From contig JADANN010000446.1 in the NCBI GenBank assembly GCA_018806985.1, positions 415,001-479,000 of the forward strand: a stretch of DNA of 64,000 bases, given 5' to 3'. Shown here piece by piece: positions 43,301 through 54,215 of the stretch (positions are counted from its first letter, which is position 1; every line of letters begins with the position of its first letter). The notes under the pieces are model-generated. The model was not told the DNA's origin. It did no database searches and worked only from the letters and a program-made list of their open reading frames with translations. The translations under genes and the position numbers were made by a program. Source of the DNA: Angiostrongylus vasorum. Lineage: Eukaryota > Nematoda > Chromadorea > Rhabditida > Metastrongylidae.

Positions 43301-43689
43301 TAGCTTTATAGTCCGAGTTTTGAACAGCTGCTTTTGGAAATTGAGGTCAGTTGTGCCTGTGGAGAAAACTGAAGCCAATCGCGGATCTTTTGATCAAAGC
43401 CAGCTCAATTAGCCCAGTTTTTTGAGGACAGTGTCCTGCTGTGATGGGAATGGTCGGGTTCCAACAAGAAACGTGACTCAGAATCATTCTAAGGAGAAGT
43501 GGAGACATTATATATCACTGTGGACATTCTTCCAAGATCTCTTCACTTTTGCAACTTTTCCTTTTGTTATTACATAAATTTTGCCGTAGATAATGAATTT
43601 CATTAAGGTTGATCGAGCACACTATAACCCATGCTGGTGGCTAATGCGTTCACCACGAGCGTCATCGTTTAACCTTTTATCTCAGCTAG
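43301..43689. other. Unassigned stretch
   Basis: No supported gene. A fragment CTAATGCGTTCACCACGAGC near 43643 resembles the SINE1 head. Confidence 0.35.
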
Positions 43690-43955
43690 TTTTCTATTTT
43701 TAGTGCGACACCAGGATCCACATTCGTCCTGGCATCAAATTAGTCGCATGGTGACAAATCTACCTCTGATCCACAAGTGCTGCGAGTGCCTGTGGTGGTG
43801 ACGACCTGGGGCAGAGTTTGGCCTGGCTGACCTCAGAAATCCAAGGAACCACAATGGTTGAACCAGCAATCTCCCAAAATTGTAGGTTGTGCTGGGAATC
43901 GCACAACCAGTGAAGACGAGCCATCCAAGTATTTAAATAGTAAGTAAATTTTCTA
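43690..43955 (+). repeat. SINE4 copy, 5'-truncated
   Basis: Body CGCATGGTGACAAATCTACC, TGGTGACGACCTGGGGCAGA, then the RTE-2-type tail GTGAAGACGAGCCATCCAAG and a TAAGTAAA end. Confidence 0.75.
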
Positions 43956-44239
43956 TCTGCTAATGCTATCAGCAATAACCCGTCAAGGGGATTGATTTGG
44001 CGATCCCAAATCGGAAATGAACCCAGCGGAAAGTTTTAACAGGCAGTGAATAGAAAGCTGACATTGTGAACTAAGGTTACCAGGCGACAGACATCAAATA
44101 TACTAGAGGTAGCTACCTATATCGTGTAGATCGCCTTTCTAGCACTGTAGCCTTGCATATTGCGAGACAACGTATAAAAGAGGAGCCGGTATGTTAAGAG
44201 GGGACTGAGGTTGAATCCACAATTCTTCCCCGTTTAATA

Positions 44240-44900
44240 CTGGATAGACGGAAGGCTGTGCGGTTCTTGCCGACGAGATAGCATGTCGTATGCCGAAAAG
44301 CAGAACCGTCCTAGGAACTAATGCTTCCTAAACAAATTGGTATGAGAAATGGTAAAAAATCTATAGAATATATCAAATGGGAATTCGCTCCAGATCTTAT
44401 TCACTATCTTTCCGATGCTGTGAATGCTTCATTTCAGCAAAACAAAGTGCCCGTCTTAGTGCTGTAAGTGTCGGATTCCTAATGCGTAATAAATTTTTTT
44501 CAACTTCCCTGTTCTTCAACAATGCGTTCCTTCCTTCACCTTAAGGGTACGATGGGTACGGTCACCATTTTATTCTTACGCTGCTAGACGCCGCATATAT
44601 CTTTCAGGTTCAGCTTTCTTCCCAGTCAATTACTTCTCACGAATCCATCATCGGAAAAAGAATTTGTCACATGTGCTTAACTAGAGCCTAAGGATTTTGC
44701 TCTTTATTAATGTCAGTGAATGACACGAATGTATGAGAAAATTGATGATCAAGGTGAGGTCCAACCAGCGCCTTGTTGGCAAATAGCGGAAACACTACCA
44801 GGAAAATAGTCTGTTCACCTATTTAAACTTTTTCAAATCGTTGTAGAATGGTTCGAACTCCTCTTCGTCATCGTTATGTGGAAATGGACGAAGAAGAGTT
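44240..44900 (-). mobile_element. RTE-1 pieces inside arm A of the inverted duplication
   Basis: On the minus strand about 44895-44805 reads KTLLRPFPHNDDEEEFEPFY then NDLKKFK, equivalent to [22 protein letters not shown]. 44310-44245 matches the linker/RT boundary (GACATGCTATCTCGTCGG-like). Both arms of the inverted duplication carry the endonuclease piece, so the RTE insertion predates the duplication. Confidence 0.5.
44320..44470 (+). pseudogene. Possible third-LINE reverse transcriptase scrap
   Basis: Plus frame reads GMRNGKKSIEYIKWEF, then APDLIHYLSDAVNASFQQNK, resembling the RT region just before the TSRT motif of LINEs (NGK...G.D.I..E...APDL, then ..KVP). It fits neither RTE-1 nor RTE-2 well. 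Short and ends in a stop. Confidence 0.3.
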
Positions 44901-45350
44901 TTAGTTCGAGCAGTGCGTCACGTGTGTCTATAAAGCTGTAAACGTATGATGTGAATCTTAATCGGTGCCTATATTTCCAGTTCGCATTGAAGAGAGATAA
45001 TAGGCCGATTCTGCCACTATCGTAAATAGTTGTGGGAAACCTTTAACGTTCTTTAATTAGAGGCGTTACTGCTCAATATGGCACAGCAGAATCACGGAGT
45101 ACTTTCCTTAAATCCTTCTATATCTCAGGGTAAGCACATGTTCTCTGTAGATCCTGTTAACCCATCTCCTTCACTCTTACCTAAACACGACCTCCGCAGC
45201 TTCGCGAAACCTGCTTTCGCAAAATTTTTTCAATGTTATAAACTAGTAACTGACAAAAGCATTCACCTCAGAATGGAACATTGTCTAATGTTGAACACTT
45301 TATTACACAAAAAACAGTGTTCATTTAAAAAAAGTCGGCAATAGCAGAGA

Positions 45351-45631
45351 CTAGTCCAGTAGTTTATCCAGTGTTATGTTAACTTCGCGCTGTTCAGATT
45401 CACCAGAACCGGTGTCATTGCTAGGATTGCTGGAATAAAAGGCACATAAATGTAAGTAAGTGGAAACGGAACAACAGAATGTTTTATAGAATAACTTTGT
45501 CATAGGTATACATTAAAAAAACAAACCTTTCTGCCATCTCAGTGCCTTTAGGAAAAAAGTTTCAATGCCACGGAACAAACAGCAAGCAAAGCCACCAAGA
45601 CGTACACAATCAAGTGAAGCCTGCTGCTCAT
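45351..45631 (-). CDS. Small secreted protein gene, copy A (two exons, one-base frameshift)
   Basis: Minus strand. ATG at 45631 follows GCACATGTTCAG, a good trans-splice acceptor. Exon 1 (45631-45527) encodes MSSRLHLIVYVLVALLAVCS, a clear signal peptide, then VALK. A T6 run then shifts the frame; with one T fewer it would continue KLFPKGTEMAE, exactly as in copy B. The donor is AAAG/GTTTGT at 45526. Exon 2 (45429-45351), after TTTTATTCCAG, encodes NPSNDTGSGESEQREVNI then TLDKLLD and TAG. The predicted product is about 60 residues, acidic, with two N-glycosylation sequons (NDT, NIT) and no cysteine in the mature part. A TATA box lies 191 bp upstream. The frameshift is either decay or a homopolymer error. 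Function unknown; not recognised in any family. Confidence 0.6.
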
Positions 45632-45814
45632 CTGAACATGTGCAAGACATATACGATCTAGACCGCACCGTCTAAGCTTTTATACTAGTAAGAGAAGCTG
45701 CCGAAACTAGTATAACGTCGTTCGAAAATGCAGACTCACCTATTGCAATCTGTGGAGAAGGTTGACGGATACTCCGATGAAGACGGGAAAGTAAAGCAAG
45801 GTGGAACTTGTACC

Positions 45815-45822
45815 TATTTATA
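45815..45822 (-). promoter_or_regulatory. TATA box of secreted-protein gene copy A
   Basis: TATAAATA on the minus strand within CTATATAAATAGGTACAAGT. The same element and flanks are conserved at the same distance from the ATG in copy B. Confidence 0.6.
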
Positions 45823-46175
45823 TAGATACCCTACATGTTTATATATGTTTATATGTAACATTTGATAATGTTTTTATTGCTTTCCTCTACGTTCAGACGC
45901 GCTATCACTTGCCCATCAGTCTCTTTTCACCAGTGGTTCGTGGTGCTTGAAAAATGCAGTAGTTGAAAAGATAGGAAGTTTTCGAACAAGCAGTGAAACA
46001 ACTTGTTATCAGTTTTTACTAACACCGTCGGGATTGGCAGAAAAAAGACAATGATAAGGCAGTGCATCGGCCAGAGCTTTAGCCATTTATCCTATCAATT
46101 TGAGCATCTCAACAAGTAGTATTGGCATCTACAAAAACTAAGCAAATTCACCACTACGCAATCCGAGGTGTCTAG

Positions 46176-46544
46176 CCTAATTCATCGCTTACGAAAAGTG
46201 CAACTCCTTTTGGCAGTTTCCACTGTATTATTTCCCACCTGTTCTCTTCAGTACCGCTGGCAATTTTTCAGTAGCTGCTGTCGGTATACTTCAGCGCTCT
46301 TTAAAAATGGTCCTCTATTGATCCGAAGTCTACTAATCCTCTATTGAATTCATGCGTTTCAACCATGAAAGAAAAGTTCGTCAGGAAATCAACAAGTTAA
46401 GCTACCTTTGATCAAGTGTGTGAGATCAACCTTATTGAGCAATAGCTGATTCTCTCAGTTTTCACAAATGACAGTCGAAAAGCGATGGTATTTAGAGTTG
46501 CAAACTTCTTCATTTACGTATTCGTTCATTGATAAGCTAGTACG
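46176..46544. other. Unassigned stretch
   Basis: Outside arm A. No supported feature. Confidence 0.4.
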
Positions 46545-46800
46545 GTGTTGATAAAACATCTTATTCCGCTAACCTTTCGGCGCCTTTCCTTCTTCAGAGG
46601 ACAACAACCGTCCTGTATAAAGAGCGGCGCCGCTGCATAGGAAGCATTCACTATTCAAACGGTGTTCCACCGGATGACTTGATGCGATCACGGAGATCCA
46701 TATCGGAAGAAACGACTACAGTGGACAATCGACTTGGATCAATCTGGCTTTGAAGAAGTCAAGAGCGTAGAAACGTCAACCAAATAAAGTCTTTTATCAA
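46545..46800 (+). repeat. Terminal-inverted-repeat element with GTTTC motifs
   Basis: Left end TTGATAAAACATCTTATTCC with AACCTTTCGGCGCC and CTTCTTCAGAGG. Right end CTTTGAAGAAG, GAAACGTCAACC, AAATAAAGTCTTTTATCAA. Ends are imperfect inverted copies. Same motif logic as the 53.3-kb palindrome. Confidence 0.55.
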
Positions 46801-47014
46801 CCTTGTATTAAGAGGTTAAGGGAAAATCGTCTTTTAAAACATTGTAACTCTCCTTCTGATTACTCTTGCCCTTATCACAGCAATCACCAACAAGTAGTTC
46901 GTTTTCAAATATCTTGTCGTCCTTCTTCAAGATGGGGCTCTGGTTAATGTGGACACTCCAAAAACTCACTTCCGACTTTCTATTAACCTCGGCATTGATC
47001 AAATAATTCTTCGT

Positions 47015-47105
47015 ATTCTTGTTGAGCAAACACGAGATGTTATTTTTTATTCTTTATTCACGAACAAGCTGACGTTTCGGCGGATTTCGCCATTCTCAGA
47101 GGCGC
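47015..47105 (+). repeat. Single arm of the 53.3-kb palindrome family
   Basis: TTGTTGAGCAAACACGAGAT, ATTCTTTATTCACGAACAAG, CTGACGTTTCGGCGGATTTC, GCCATTCTCAGAGGC. Nearly identical to one arm of 53302-53573. On the minus strand GGCGAAATCCGCC forms a perfect 4-bp stem before GAAACGTC. Confidence 0.7.
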
Positions 47106-47449
47106 TTTCTATGAGTCTTCCACTGAGTATGTCGGGTGGAGACCAACTGCACAGGATTCACATGAAGCGTAATGTTATTATAGAATCCCGGATTCACCCA
47201 CCGAGATGAAAAAGCTCTTACGCTTATAGGAGCACCAGTTCTTGAATGTTGAAGTGATATTAAAGGTTTTTCTCCCATCATTTGCTCTAAGCTTTTTATG
47301 CCTGTAATATACATAATAATTGCATTTCACAGTCAGCTCTGACAACACGACAGCGTCTTACCACCTACCACTTTCACTATTCCTACTTTCCACGTAATTC
47401 AAGGATGCGGCAAAATAAGAAAGCAAACCTGGTTTGTGATCATGAGGGC
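47106..47449. other. Unassigned stretch
   Basis: No supported feature. Confidence 0.4.
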
Positions 47450-47643
47450 GAGAGCGCAGTTGTAATGATGCCTGTCAGCACCAGAACTACGCTGCTTTGA
47501 CGACCCCGCCTGGCTCACTGAACCCCTCAACTCTCCGCTGTCGAGAAATTCACAAAAAACTTGTCAATATATGGTTCACTACCTGAGTTTCAAATTCGCG
47601 CGCTCTAGCTTCGCTGTCTCTGATCTCCAGGGAGAATCGACTC
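47450..47643 (+). repeat. SINE2 5' part, abutting RTE-1 copy E
   Basis: GAGCGCAGTTGTAATGATGC head, GAAATTCACAAAAAACTTGT central remnant, TCTGATCTCCAGGGAGAATC body. It stops exactly where the RTE-1 leader begins. Confidence 0.5.
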
Positions 47644-49532
47644 TCGCCCAGTCGCAAGGCTACGTGGTGCGTCCCCAAGTGGTAGATAGGAGGTTGCTCA
47701 CGGGCCAAAAGCAACCTTTGCTTCCCTGCGATTCATGCATGCGCGTGTGGGTGCGTTGTGCTGCTCATGTGGATTGTATTCTACGAGTCCATCCTGGCAA
47801 AAGCCTGCAATCAAGTACCAGGAAAATATGTATGGGAGGCGGTTAGGAGTCGCCTCCAACAACTAAGCTCCACGTCTACTCGGCCGGAGAAGGACATACT
47901 ACACGTGGATATCCCCATCCTCCACGTTTAGAGCTTAGCAAGCTTTAAGTGGGTATCAAAAAGAGAAGCAAAATAAATTAAAACCGCCTCATTCCCCTGA
48001 CCCCGAAAGAGCCCCCTAATTCTGCAGCGTTGAGTAGGACGAGTAAAGAGAGGCTGCCAAATTCTCAGGTCCAGTGTAATGTGCCTGGATCATGCAAGCA
48101 AGAAGGATAAGGACCAACGTCATTGGCCTGGCCAAGACGAGAGGACGCCAGCCTTTCAACTCTGTGTATGACACCGGAGAAGAACTGTTCCTCGGAACAT
48201 GCTACAGTAGAGGAGTCGGGCGGGCGTCGGCGTTCTCGTCAACACGAGTTTGTCCATGAACATCGATTAATTCGAACAGCCTATAACCCGAATCGGACGT
48301 TTACGATTAAAAAGGTGTGCATCAATACCGGCTTTGAAGATCTTCGTCGTTTACGCGCCAACATCAAACTATGACGAAGAAGAAGTCGAAGCGTTCTATA
48401 TGGACTTGGAGAAGTTCTACAGAGAAGGGCACACGTTCTTCAAGGTCATTGTTAGAGATTTCAGCGTCAAGATTGGACAAATAAGAACGTCTGAAAAACG
48501 TCACATTGGGACCCGACGGATTAGAATGGAAGGAACAGGGTGATCGGCTTCCTGAGTTTCATCGTGGTGACCAAGATCATCCATAGTAAACTCGCAATTC
48601 CAGAAGCCCCTACCCTAAACACAGGACGTGGGTAGTCTTTCCCAGTAGAGAGTACAATGACGAAGATAGACCACATCATAGTAAATCGAAGGTTTTGCTT
48701 TACCGACTGTCGCTTTTGTGCTGAAATTCCACACGGGATCAGATCATCGCCTCCTTCGTGCAAGATTTTATTTTTCGCGGAAAGGAGAAAAAAGCCGCTA
48801 AATTCAAAAACCGAAGTCCCAGAAACTACTATAAACTGGGACCTGTTCAATTCACTACTCGGCTGTTGGGTGGATGCCGTTCTCGATAACATCGACGAGG
48901 AATACGATCGGCTCGTTCAACATCTTCACGTTAGCGCTATGAAATCTGAGAGCTCAAAAGTCACCAAAGAGACGTCTGTCTTCGAGAAACGCTCGAGCTG
49001 ATACGCCAGCGTGGAATCGCACGAGCTGCAGGCAACCGCGAACTAAACGTCCGAACTTGCAAAACAGTGCAGAAAGGCGATAAAAGAAGATCTTAAAGAG
49101 AGAAGAGCAGCAGTAATGTTCGAAGCTGCAGAGGCTGGGAAAAAGCATTCCCAGAGCCCACCGAAGCTTCGCCAATTACAAAACCAAGATGATTGCACTC
49201 CGACGTTCAGACGGAACAGTTACAGCGTCCAGAAAGGCGATGGAGAAAACTATTCACGAATACTACTCGGATCTCTTCGATAGCCACGTCCACTTTCCGT
49301 CATATGAAATAAAGGAGGATGGATATGTTGTATCCCCGGTTACCGGTTCTCCCTTCCGAAATCCGACTTGCCATTTCGTCGATGAAAAAGTCGAACAGCA
49401 CCAGATCCGCAAAGGATAAGACCAGAACACCTGAAGAACCTTCCGCCAGTCCTCGCAAACACACTGGCACGGCTCTTCACACGTTGCCTGTCCGAATGCA
49501 AGGTCCCCACTCAATGGAAGACCAGCAAGACC

Positions 49533-50371
49533 GTGCTATTGTTCAAGAAGGGTGACCTACAGGATATCGGCAACTATCGTCCAATCTGCTTACTGTCTGT
49601 CGTCTACAAACTTTTCACTCGAGTCATCCTAAACAGGATTGACAGAACACTGAACGAAGGACAGCCATGTGAGCAAGCAGGGTTTCGAAAAGGATTTAGT
49701 ACGACGGACCACATCCACACGGTAACAAGGCTCATTGAAGTATCGCGAGAGTACAAAAGACCGCTCTGTCTCACCTTCATCGATTTACAAAAGGGCCTTT
49801 GATTCAGTCGAGATAGAAGCAGTCTTGGAAGCCCTGGATAGTCAAGGACTCCCTACTCAGTACGTAAAGATTCTTCGTGAGCTGTACAAAAATTTCACAA
49901 CCAAGGTATTCACCATTCTACGACGATATTATCATTGACGTCAAAAGAGGAGTTAGGCAAAGCGATACCATCTCGCCAAAATTATTTACCGCCAACGTCC
50001 AGAACGTCATGCGAACACTGGAATGGGATAATATGGGAGTGAAAATCGATGGTCGGCAGTTACACCATCTTCGCTTTGCTGATGACATCGTCCTTATAAC
50101 ACCAAAGATTAGCCAAGCGGAACGAATGCTTGACGACTTTGATAAAGCCTGTGGAAAGATTGGTCTTCAACTAAATCTCACAAAAACGATGTTCATGAAG
50201 AACGGATTGGTTTCGCATGCCCCATTCATGCTCAACGGAACGAATATCTCCGAATGCTCCAGTTATATGTATCTAGGTCGGGCAAATCAATGTGATGAAC
50301 GACCTAGCTCCAGAGCTGAGCAGAAGGGAAACGAGCGGCTTGGGGAGCTTTCAAGAGCATCGAGGATGTAG
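49533..50371 (+). pseudogene. RTE-1 copy E reverse transcriptase domain
   Basis: 49533-49802 carries MLLFKKGDLQDIGNYRPICL, LSVVYKLFTRVILNRIDRTL, EQAGFRKGFSTTDHIHTVTR and LTFIDLQKGL, where KAFD is disrupted. 49735-49938 restores YKRAFDSVEIEAVLEALDSQ. 49877-50371 carries IDVKRGVRQSDTISPKLF, LRFADDIVLITPKISQAERM (FADD box) and LQLNLTKTMFMKNG. The Asp residues of the catalytic site are all present but in three frames. Confidence 0.82.
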
Positions 50372-50598
50372 TGAAGAGAACAAAGGAACACCCGACTCCG
50401 CGCCCACCTTTTCGACTCAACGGTACTTCCTGCCCTAACGTATGCGTCAGAAACTTGGTCGCTGCGTAAGCAGGATGAAAGGTCACTTAGCGTTATTGAA
50501 CGCGCAGTCGAAAGGGCGATGCTAGGAGTATCCCGTTCCACACAAGTAAGGGAAAGGGATCCGAAGCTCCGATCTGCGTCGACGATCAAAAATCAAAG

Positions 50599-50901
50599 AT
50601 GCCGTTCTGTACGCCAAACAATCGAAAGATAAGGTGGGCCGGACACGTAATGCGTATGAATGACAACCGATGGACAAGAGCCGTTAGTGACTGGATTCCT
50701 CGGGATGTCAAACGTAAGGCGGGAAGACCACCGACCCGATGGTCAGAGTTCTCCACAAAGAGCCTTGAAGAAAGATATGATGCTCGACGAGTCCCTAGAG
50801 CGAGCAGAACCCATTGGGCTACTCTTGCACGCGACAGGGAAAAATGGAAGACTTACTGGCGCCCGCTCGGGTCACTCGACGATCAACGGGACTACAGGTG
50901 A
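50599..50901 (+). pseudogene. RTE-1 copy E C-terminal domain
   Basis: Reads RKIRWAGHVMRMNDNRWTRA, then VSDWIPRDVKRKAGRPPTRW, then YDARRVPRASRTHWATLARD. This block defines the 3' coding end of RTE-1 and is the piece most often left as an isolated fragment in this window. Confidence 0.78.
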
Positions 50902-50910
50902 TGCAGGTGA

Positions 50911-51594
50911 TAGTAATTTGTCACAAAAGCTGACTATTTGGCCAAATTCGCCTTCTTCTGCCAATGGAAAATCAGACTGATTAAAGAATCTACCCAACAA
51001 CATATGTCCATAACCTCAAGCGAGAACGGGTGAAAACTAAGTTTCAATTCCTTTGGAAACAAAAGCAGCTTCTTCGCACACTCTTCGTTTTCCAGGAGTC
51101 ATCCAGCGAGCATTCCAATGGTAAAGCAACCCCACAGAGTTGACATTGATTGTTAACGCTCCTTCTTCACATGGAAATATCAGTCTCATATCGGTGTCAT
51201 ATCATGTTAACTTCTACTTCAAAACCTTTCCCACTATAACTCTGTGTCCTGTGCCGGTCTAGTGGAGTATTTCGTTTTAACTTTAAGTTCATCGCACAGG
51301 TGTTCGTTTACACTGACAGAAAGTGTTCTACCTGTTTCATCAATATATTCTTCTACATACGCTTTACAAGTGAATGGTCACACCGCACCTGAACTCACCA
51401 AATTACCTTTTCTTCCGCTGAAGAATAATATGCAACTTTGAGATATATAGGGAGGAGAGAGTCCTAACCAAAGTGCTGGCTTAGGTCTTCAACGTTGCCT
51501 ATCAGAATGCAATATTCCTAATCAAGGAAAGACCAGTGAGACTGTGATTCTGCACAAAATGGCGGCCTCCAGAAAATAAGCAATTTTCTACTTA
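50911..51594. other. Unassigned stretch
   Basis: No supported gene. GTCTTCAACGTTGCCTATCA and AGGAAAGACCAGTGAGACTG near 51485-51550 look like a scrap of the RTE RT region. Confidence 0.35.
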
Positions 51595-51845
51595 ATATAA
51601 CTTTAATGATGCTGAGATATTTGCAAAACTCCGGACCGCAGGCTTCTACGGTGGGGAACGAACGCACTATTACCTTTTCCGGAGGCTAACGCGTTCACCA
51701 CAACATGCGGCTCCTTTTTTCGCTTGTCTCTCAGCTAGCTCCATCGATCACTGCCATCAGCAATCACCCGTCAAGCGCGTTCGTTCCCTCCATAGGCACC
51801 TGCGGTGCAGAGTTTTGCAAATATCTCAACTTGGCAATAATAAAT
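51595..51845 (+). repeat. Compact SINE1 foldback element
   Basis: Left GCTGAGATATTTGCAAAACT at 51612, right AGTTTTGCAAATATCTCAAC ending near 51831, about 220 bp apart; the arms contain opposed tRNA-like blocks. It directly abuts a SINE4 copy. Confidence 0.75.
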
Positions 51846-52225
51846 ACTTGGCACTTGAATGACCCGTCCTCACTGGTTGTGCGGGCCTCAGCATAATCTC
51901 CATTTTTCGGAGATTTGCTGGTTAGGCCACTGTGGTTCCTTGGAATCCCGAGGTCAGCATGGCCAAAGTCTGCCCAAGTCTTTATTACCACAAGCAGCCG
52001 CAGCCCTTGTGGATCAGAGGGGGATTTGCCACCATGCGACTTTGATACCAGGACGGTTGTGGATCATGGTATTGGTTTACTCTTAGCTAGGCTTCCTGAT
52101 GGGAACGCCGGACTCCTTCTCAGCTTGGGAGACCCTGCCAGGAGATGGATCTTCCGTTGTACATCGCAGTCCGATACCCTGGAACACCTTCCTGCCACGA
52201 TGAGGTGGTAAACCGCTGGAGGTTA
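51842..52225 (-). repeat. SINE4 copy (minus orientation)
   Basis: Tail at left (ACTTGAATGACCCGTCCTCA), body TTTGCCACCATGCGACTTTG and GATGGGAACGCCGGACTCCT, 5' end at right (CACGATGAGGTGGTAAACCG). Near full length. Confidence 0.78.
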
Positions 52226-52319
52226 GCAATTATCGCCTAATGTTAATACCTAATTATGAGCCTTCATAAATGATTATAAAATTGAACTTGCTGCAAGATG
52301 AAACAACATTTAACTAAAC

Positions 52320-52760
52320 AATAACAGCTATAATCTCTCCTATGATGCTGAGATATTTGCAGAACTCCGAACCGCAGGTGTTTGGAGCGGGGAACGAACG
52401 CGCTATTACCCTTTCCGAGGACTAACGCGTTCACCACCATACCATGCCTTAAGACTGTGATTATAACTACAGCCGCAGCTTAATAGGGTTCACTGCCTAT
52501 TTGAGGTCCCCAGATCAATCCCACTGACGGATGATTGCTGATGGCAAAAGATCAATAGAACTAGCTGAGAGACAGGCGAAACGAAGGACCTGCATGGTGT
52601 GGTGGTGAAACGTCACTCCCGAAAAGAGTAGTAGCGCGTTCGTTCCCGACAACAGACACCTGCTATCCGGATTTTTCAAATATCTCAGTATCATAGAAGT
52701 TATATTTCGCAACATAACCAGCCATTAAAAAGAATAGGCAGTAAATAGAAAGGCTATGAT
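52320..52760 (+). repeat. SINE1 foldback element
   Basis: Left end at 52345 (GCTGAGATATTTGCAGAACT), right end at about 52690 (TTTTTCAAATATCTCAGTAT), tail to GGCAGTAAATAGAAAGGCTA. Confidence 0.75.
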
Positions 52761-53301
52761 TGTGATTATAATCTCTCCATTCCTATCTCTAATTGAGAAT
52801 CTAGCAGTTTTTCACCTTTAAAGTTTAACATGTAACTTTTTTTCGTACTAAGTTCTATTAATGGGAATAAGCACTATTAGGGTTCAACACATTTTTTCTA
52901 GTTGGAGACAAATTAATTTATTCCAGTCGCATAGACCATTGAAGGCATTTTTTTGCGTCACTGTGGTTGGTGAAACATTTCTCGCGCAGAAGGTTGTCAA
53001 GCAGCTTGAAGAAGTGGTAGTCGGTAGGCGAGAGGTCTGATGAATTTGGCGAATGAGGCCAAGTTTAGTGGTTTAACTCGTTTAACTTCTGCTGCGCTGG
53101 TTCCTCAACGTGAGGGTGGACATTGTCGTGGAGAATGATTGGCCCTTTTCTATCGACTAATGCCGGTCGTTGTTGTTGCAGTTTACGGTGCATTTCGTCG
53201 ACTTCTTAGCAGTATTTCTCTGCCGTAATCGTTCACCCGAATTTAAAAAGCTGCAATGAATCAGTCCGGCTGCAGACGAATAAACAGTCGCCGGAACTCT
53301 C

Positions 53302-53573
53302 TATATTCTTCTTGAGCAAACACGAGATGTTATTTTATCTCTTATTCAAGAACGAACTGACGTTTCGGCGAATTTCGCTTTCCTCAGAGCATGGAAAGGT
53401 CAAGTTGACAGCAATCTACCCAGTTTGGTCACGAAATTGTTTGGCTGGGTAGATTGCTGTCAACATGAACCTTTCCTTTTCTGAAGAAGGCGAAATCTGT
53501 CGAAACGTCAGCTTGTTCTTGAATAAAGAATAAAAATAACACCTCGTGCTTGCTCAAAAAGAATATAGAGAAC
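53302..53573. repeat. Near-perfect 270-bp palindrome nested in mariner
   Basis: Left arm CTATATTCTTCTTGAGCAAA to CAGCAATCTACCCAG and right arm CTGGGTAGATTGCTG to TTTGCTCAAAAAGAATATAG are inverted copies with few mismatches and about 20 bases between them. Each arm holds the GACGTTTCG motif and its CTGARGA partner. It would form a long hairpin; no coding capacity. Confidence 0.9.
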
Positions 53574-53834
53574 TATTTGGTCAATGTCCAGGTTAACACA
53601 AAGCCGGTTGTGGGACGCACCATAAAGTCCAGTTCTTACTTTCTCCCTATTTATTTTCTATTTATTTTCTTCTCTATTTATTTTCTTTCAGCTTCAACTA
53701 ACGTTTCTTCAAATTGCCATCGCTAAGCTTCTCATTTTCGAAAGGTCATCGTTTATTCTAACTACCTAACTAACTTCCGAAACTCATATTTTATTCTTCA
53801 ATTTTTCCCTGCCAGATATAATATTGTAGAGGTA

Positions 53835-54215
53835 ATGTTTAATTTTTATTTGCTGCCTACCACAATTTTCATAGCAGGATATTATGTGGAATACAATCAC
53901 AACGATGCTGAGATCTTTGCAACACTCCGGGGCCAAGTTGTAGTAGGTAAGAAATAAAAGGTAAACACTGTGATATCAACTACAGCCGCAGCTTAACTGG
54001 GTTCATTGCCGATTTGAGGTCCCCCAGATCAATCCCGCTGACGGATGATTGCTGATGGCAGTGATCGATAGAACTACCTGAGAGACAGGCGAAACGAAGG
54101 ACCCGCATTATGTGGTGGTGAAAGCGTTACTTCCCGGAAAGGGCAGTAGGGCGTTCGTTCCCCCCGCAGACACCTGCAGTCCAGAGTTTTGCAAATATCT
54201 CAGTCACAATAACCT
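53835..54215 (+). repeat. SINE1 element nested in mariner
   Basis: Left tail TTTTTATTTGCTGCCTACCA and GATGCTGAGATCTTTGCAAC, then leader GCAGCTTAACTGGGTTCATT, tRNA-like block TGGTGGTGAAAGCGTTACTT, right end AGTTTTGCAAATATCTCAGT. Confidence 0.75.

Larger units (their letters stand above)
44515..46175 (+). repeat. Arm A of a 1.6-kb inverted duplication
   Basis: Matches 56915-58570 in reverse orientation along its length. Examples: 44855-44935 against 58165-58230, 45365-45450 against 57630-57705, 45760-45830 against 57240-57310, and 46000-46130 against 56970-57100. By eye most positions agree, with small indels. Contains a small secreted-protein gene and an old RTE-1 piece. Confidence 0.85.
47644..50910 (+). 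mobile_element. RTE-1 non-LTR retrotransposon, copy E (all domains, frameshifted)
   Basis: Leader 47644-48050. Endonuclease 48090-48760 (ITKT-like start lost; [52 protein letters not shown] equivalent shifted). Linker 48760-49420. RT 49420-50280. C-terminal domain 50380-50900. Tail GGACTACAGGTGATGCAGGT. Complete in order, so next to copy C it is the most informative RTE-1 copy, but it has at least six frame breaks. Confidence 0.87.

Noticed and set aside
45078..45344. 88-codon plus frame with a partial counterpart in arm B (57827-58045 minus).
   Set aside because: Similarity is explained by the inverted duplication; the two frames diverge after the first 20 codons and have different ends.
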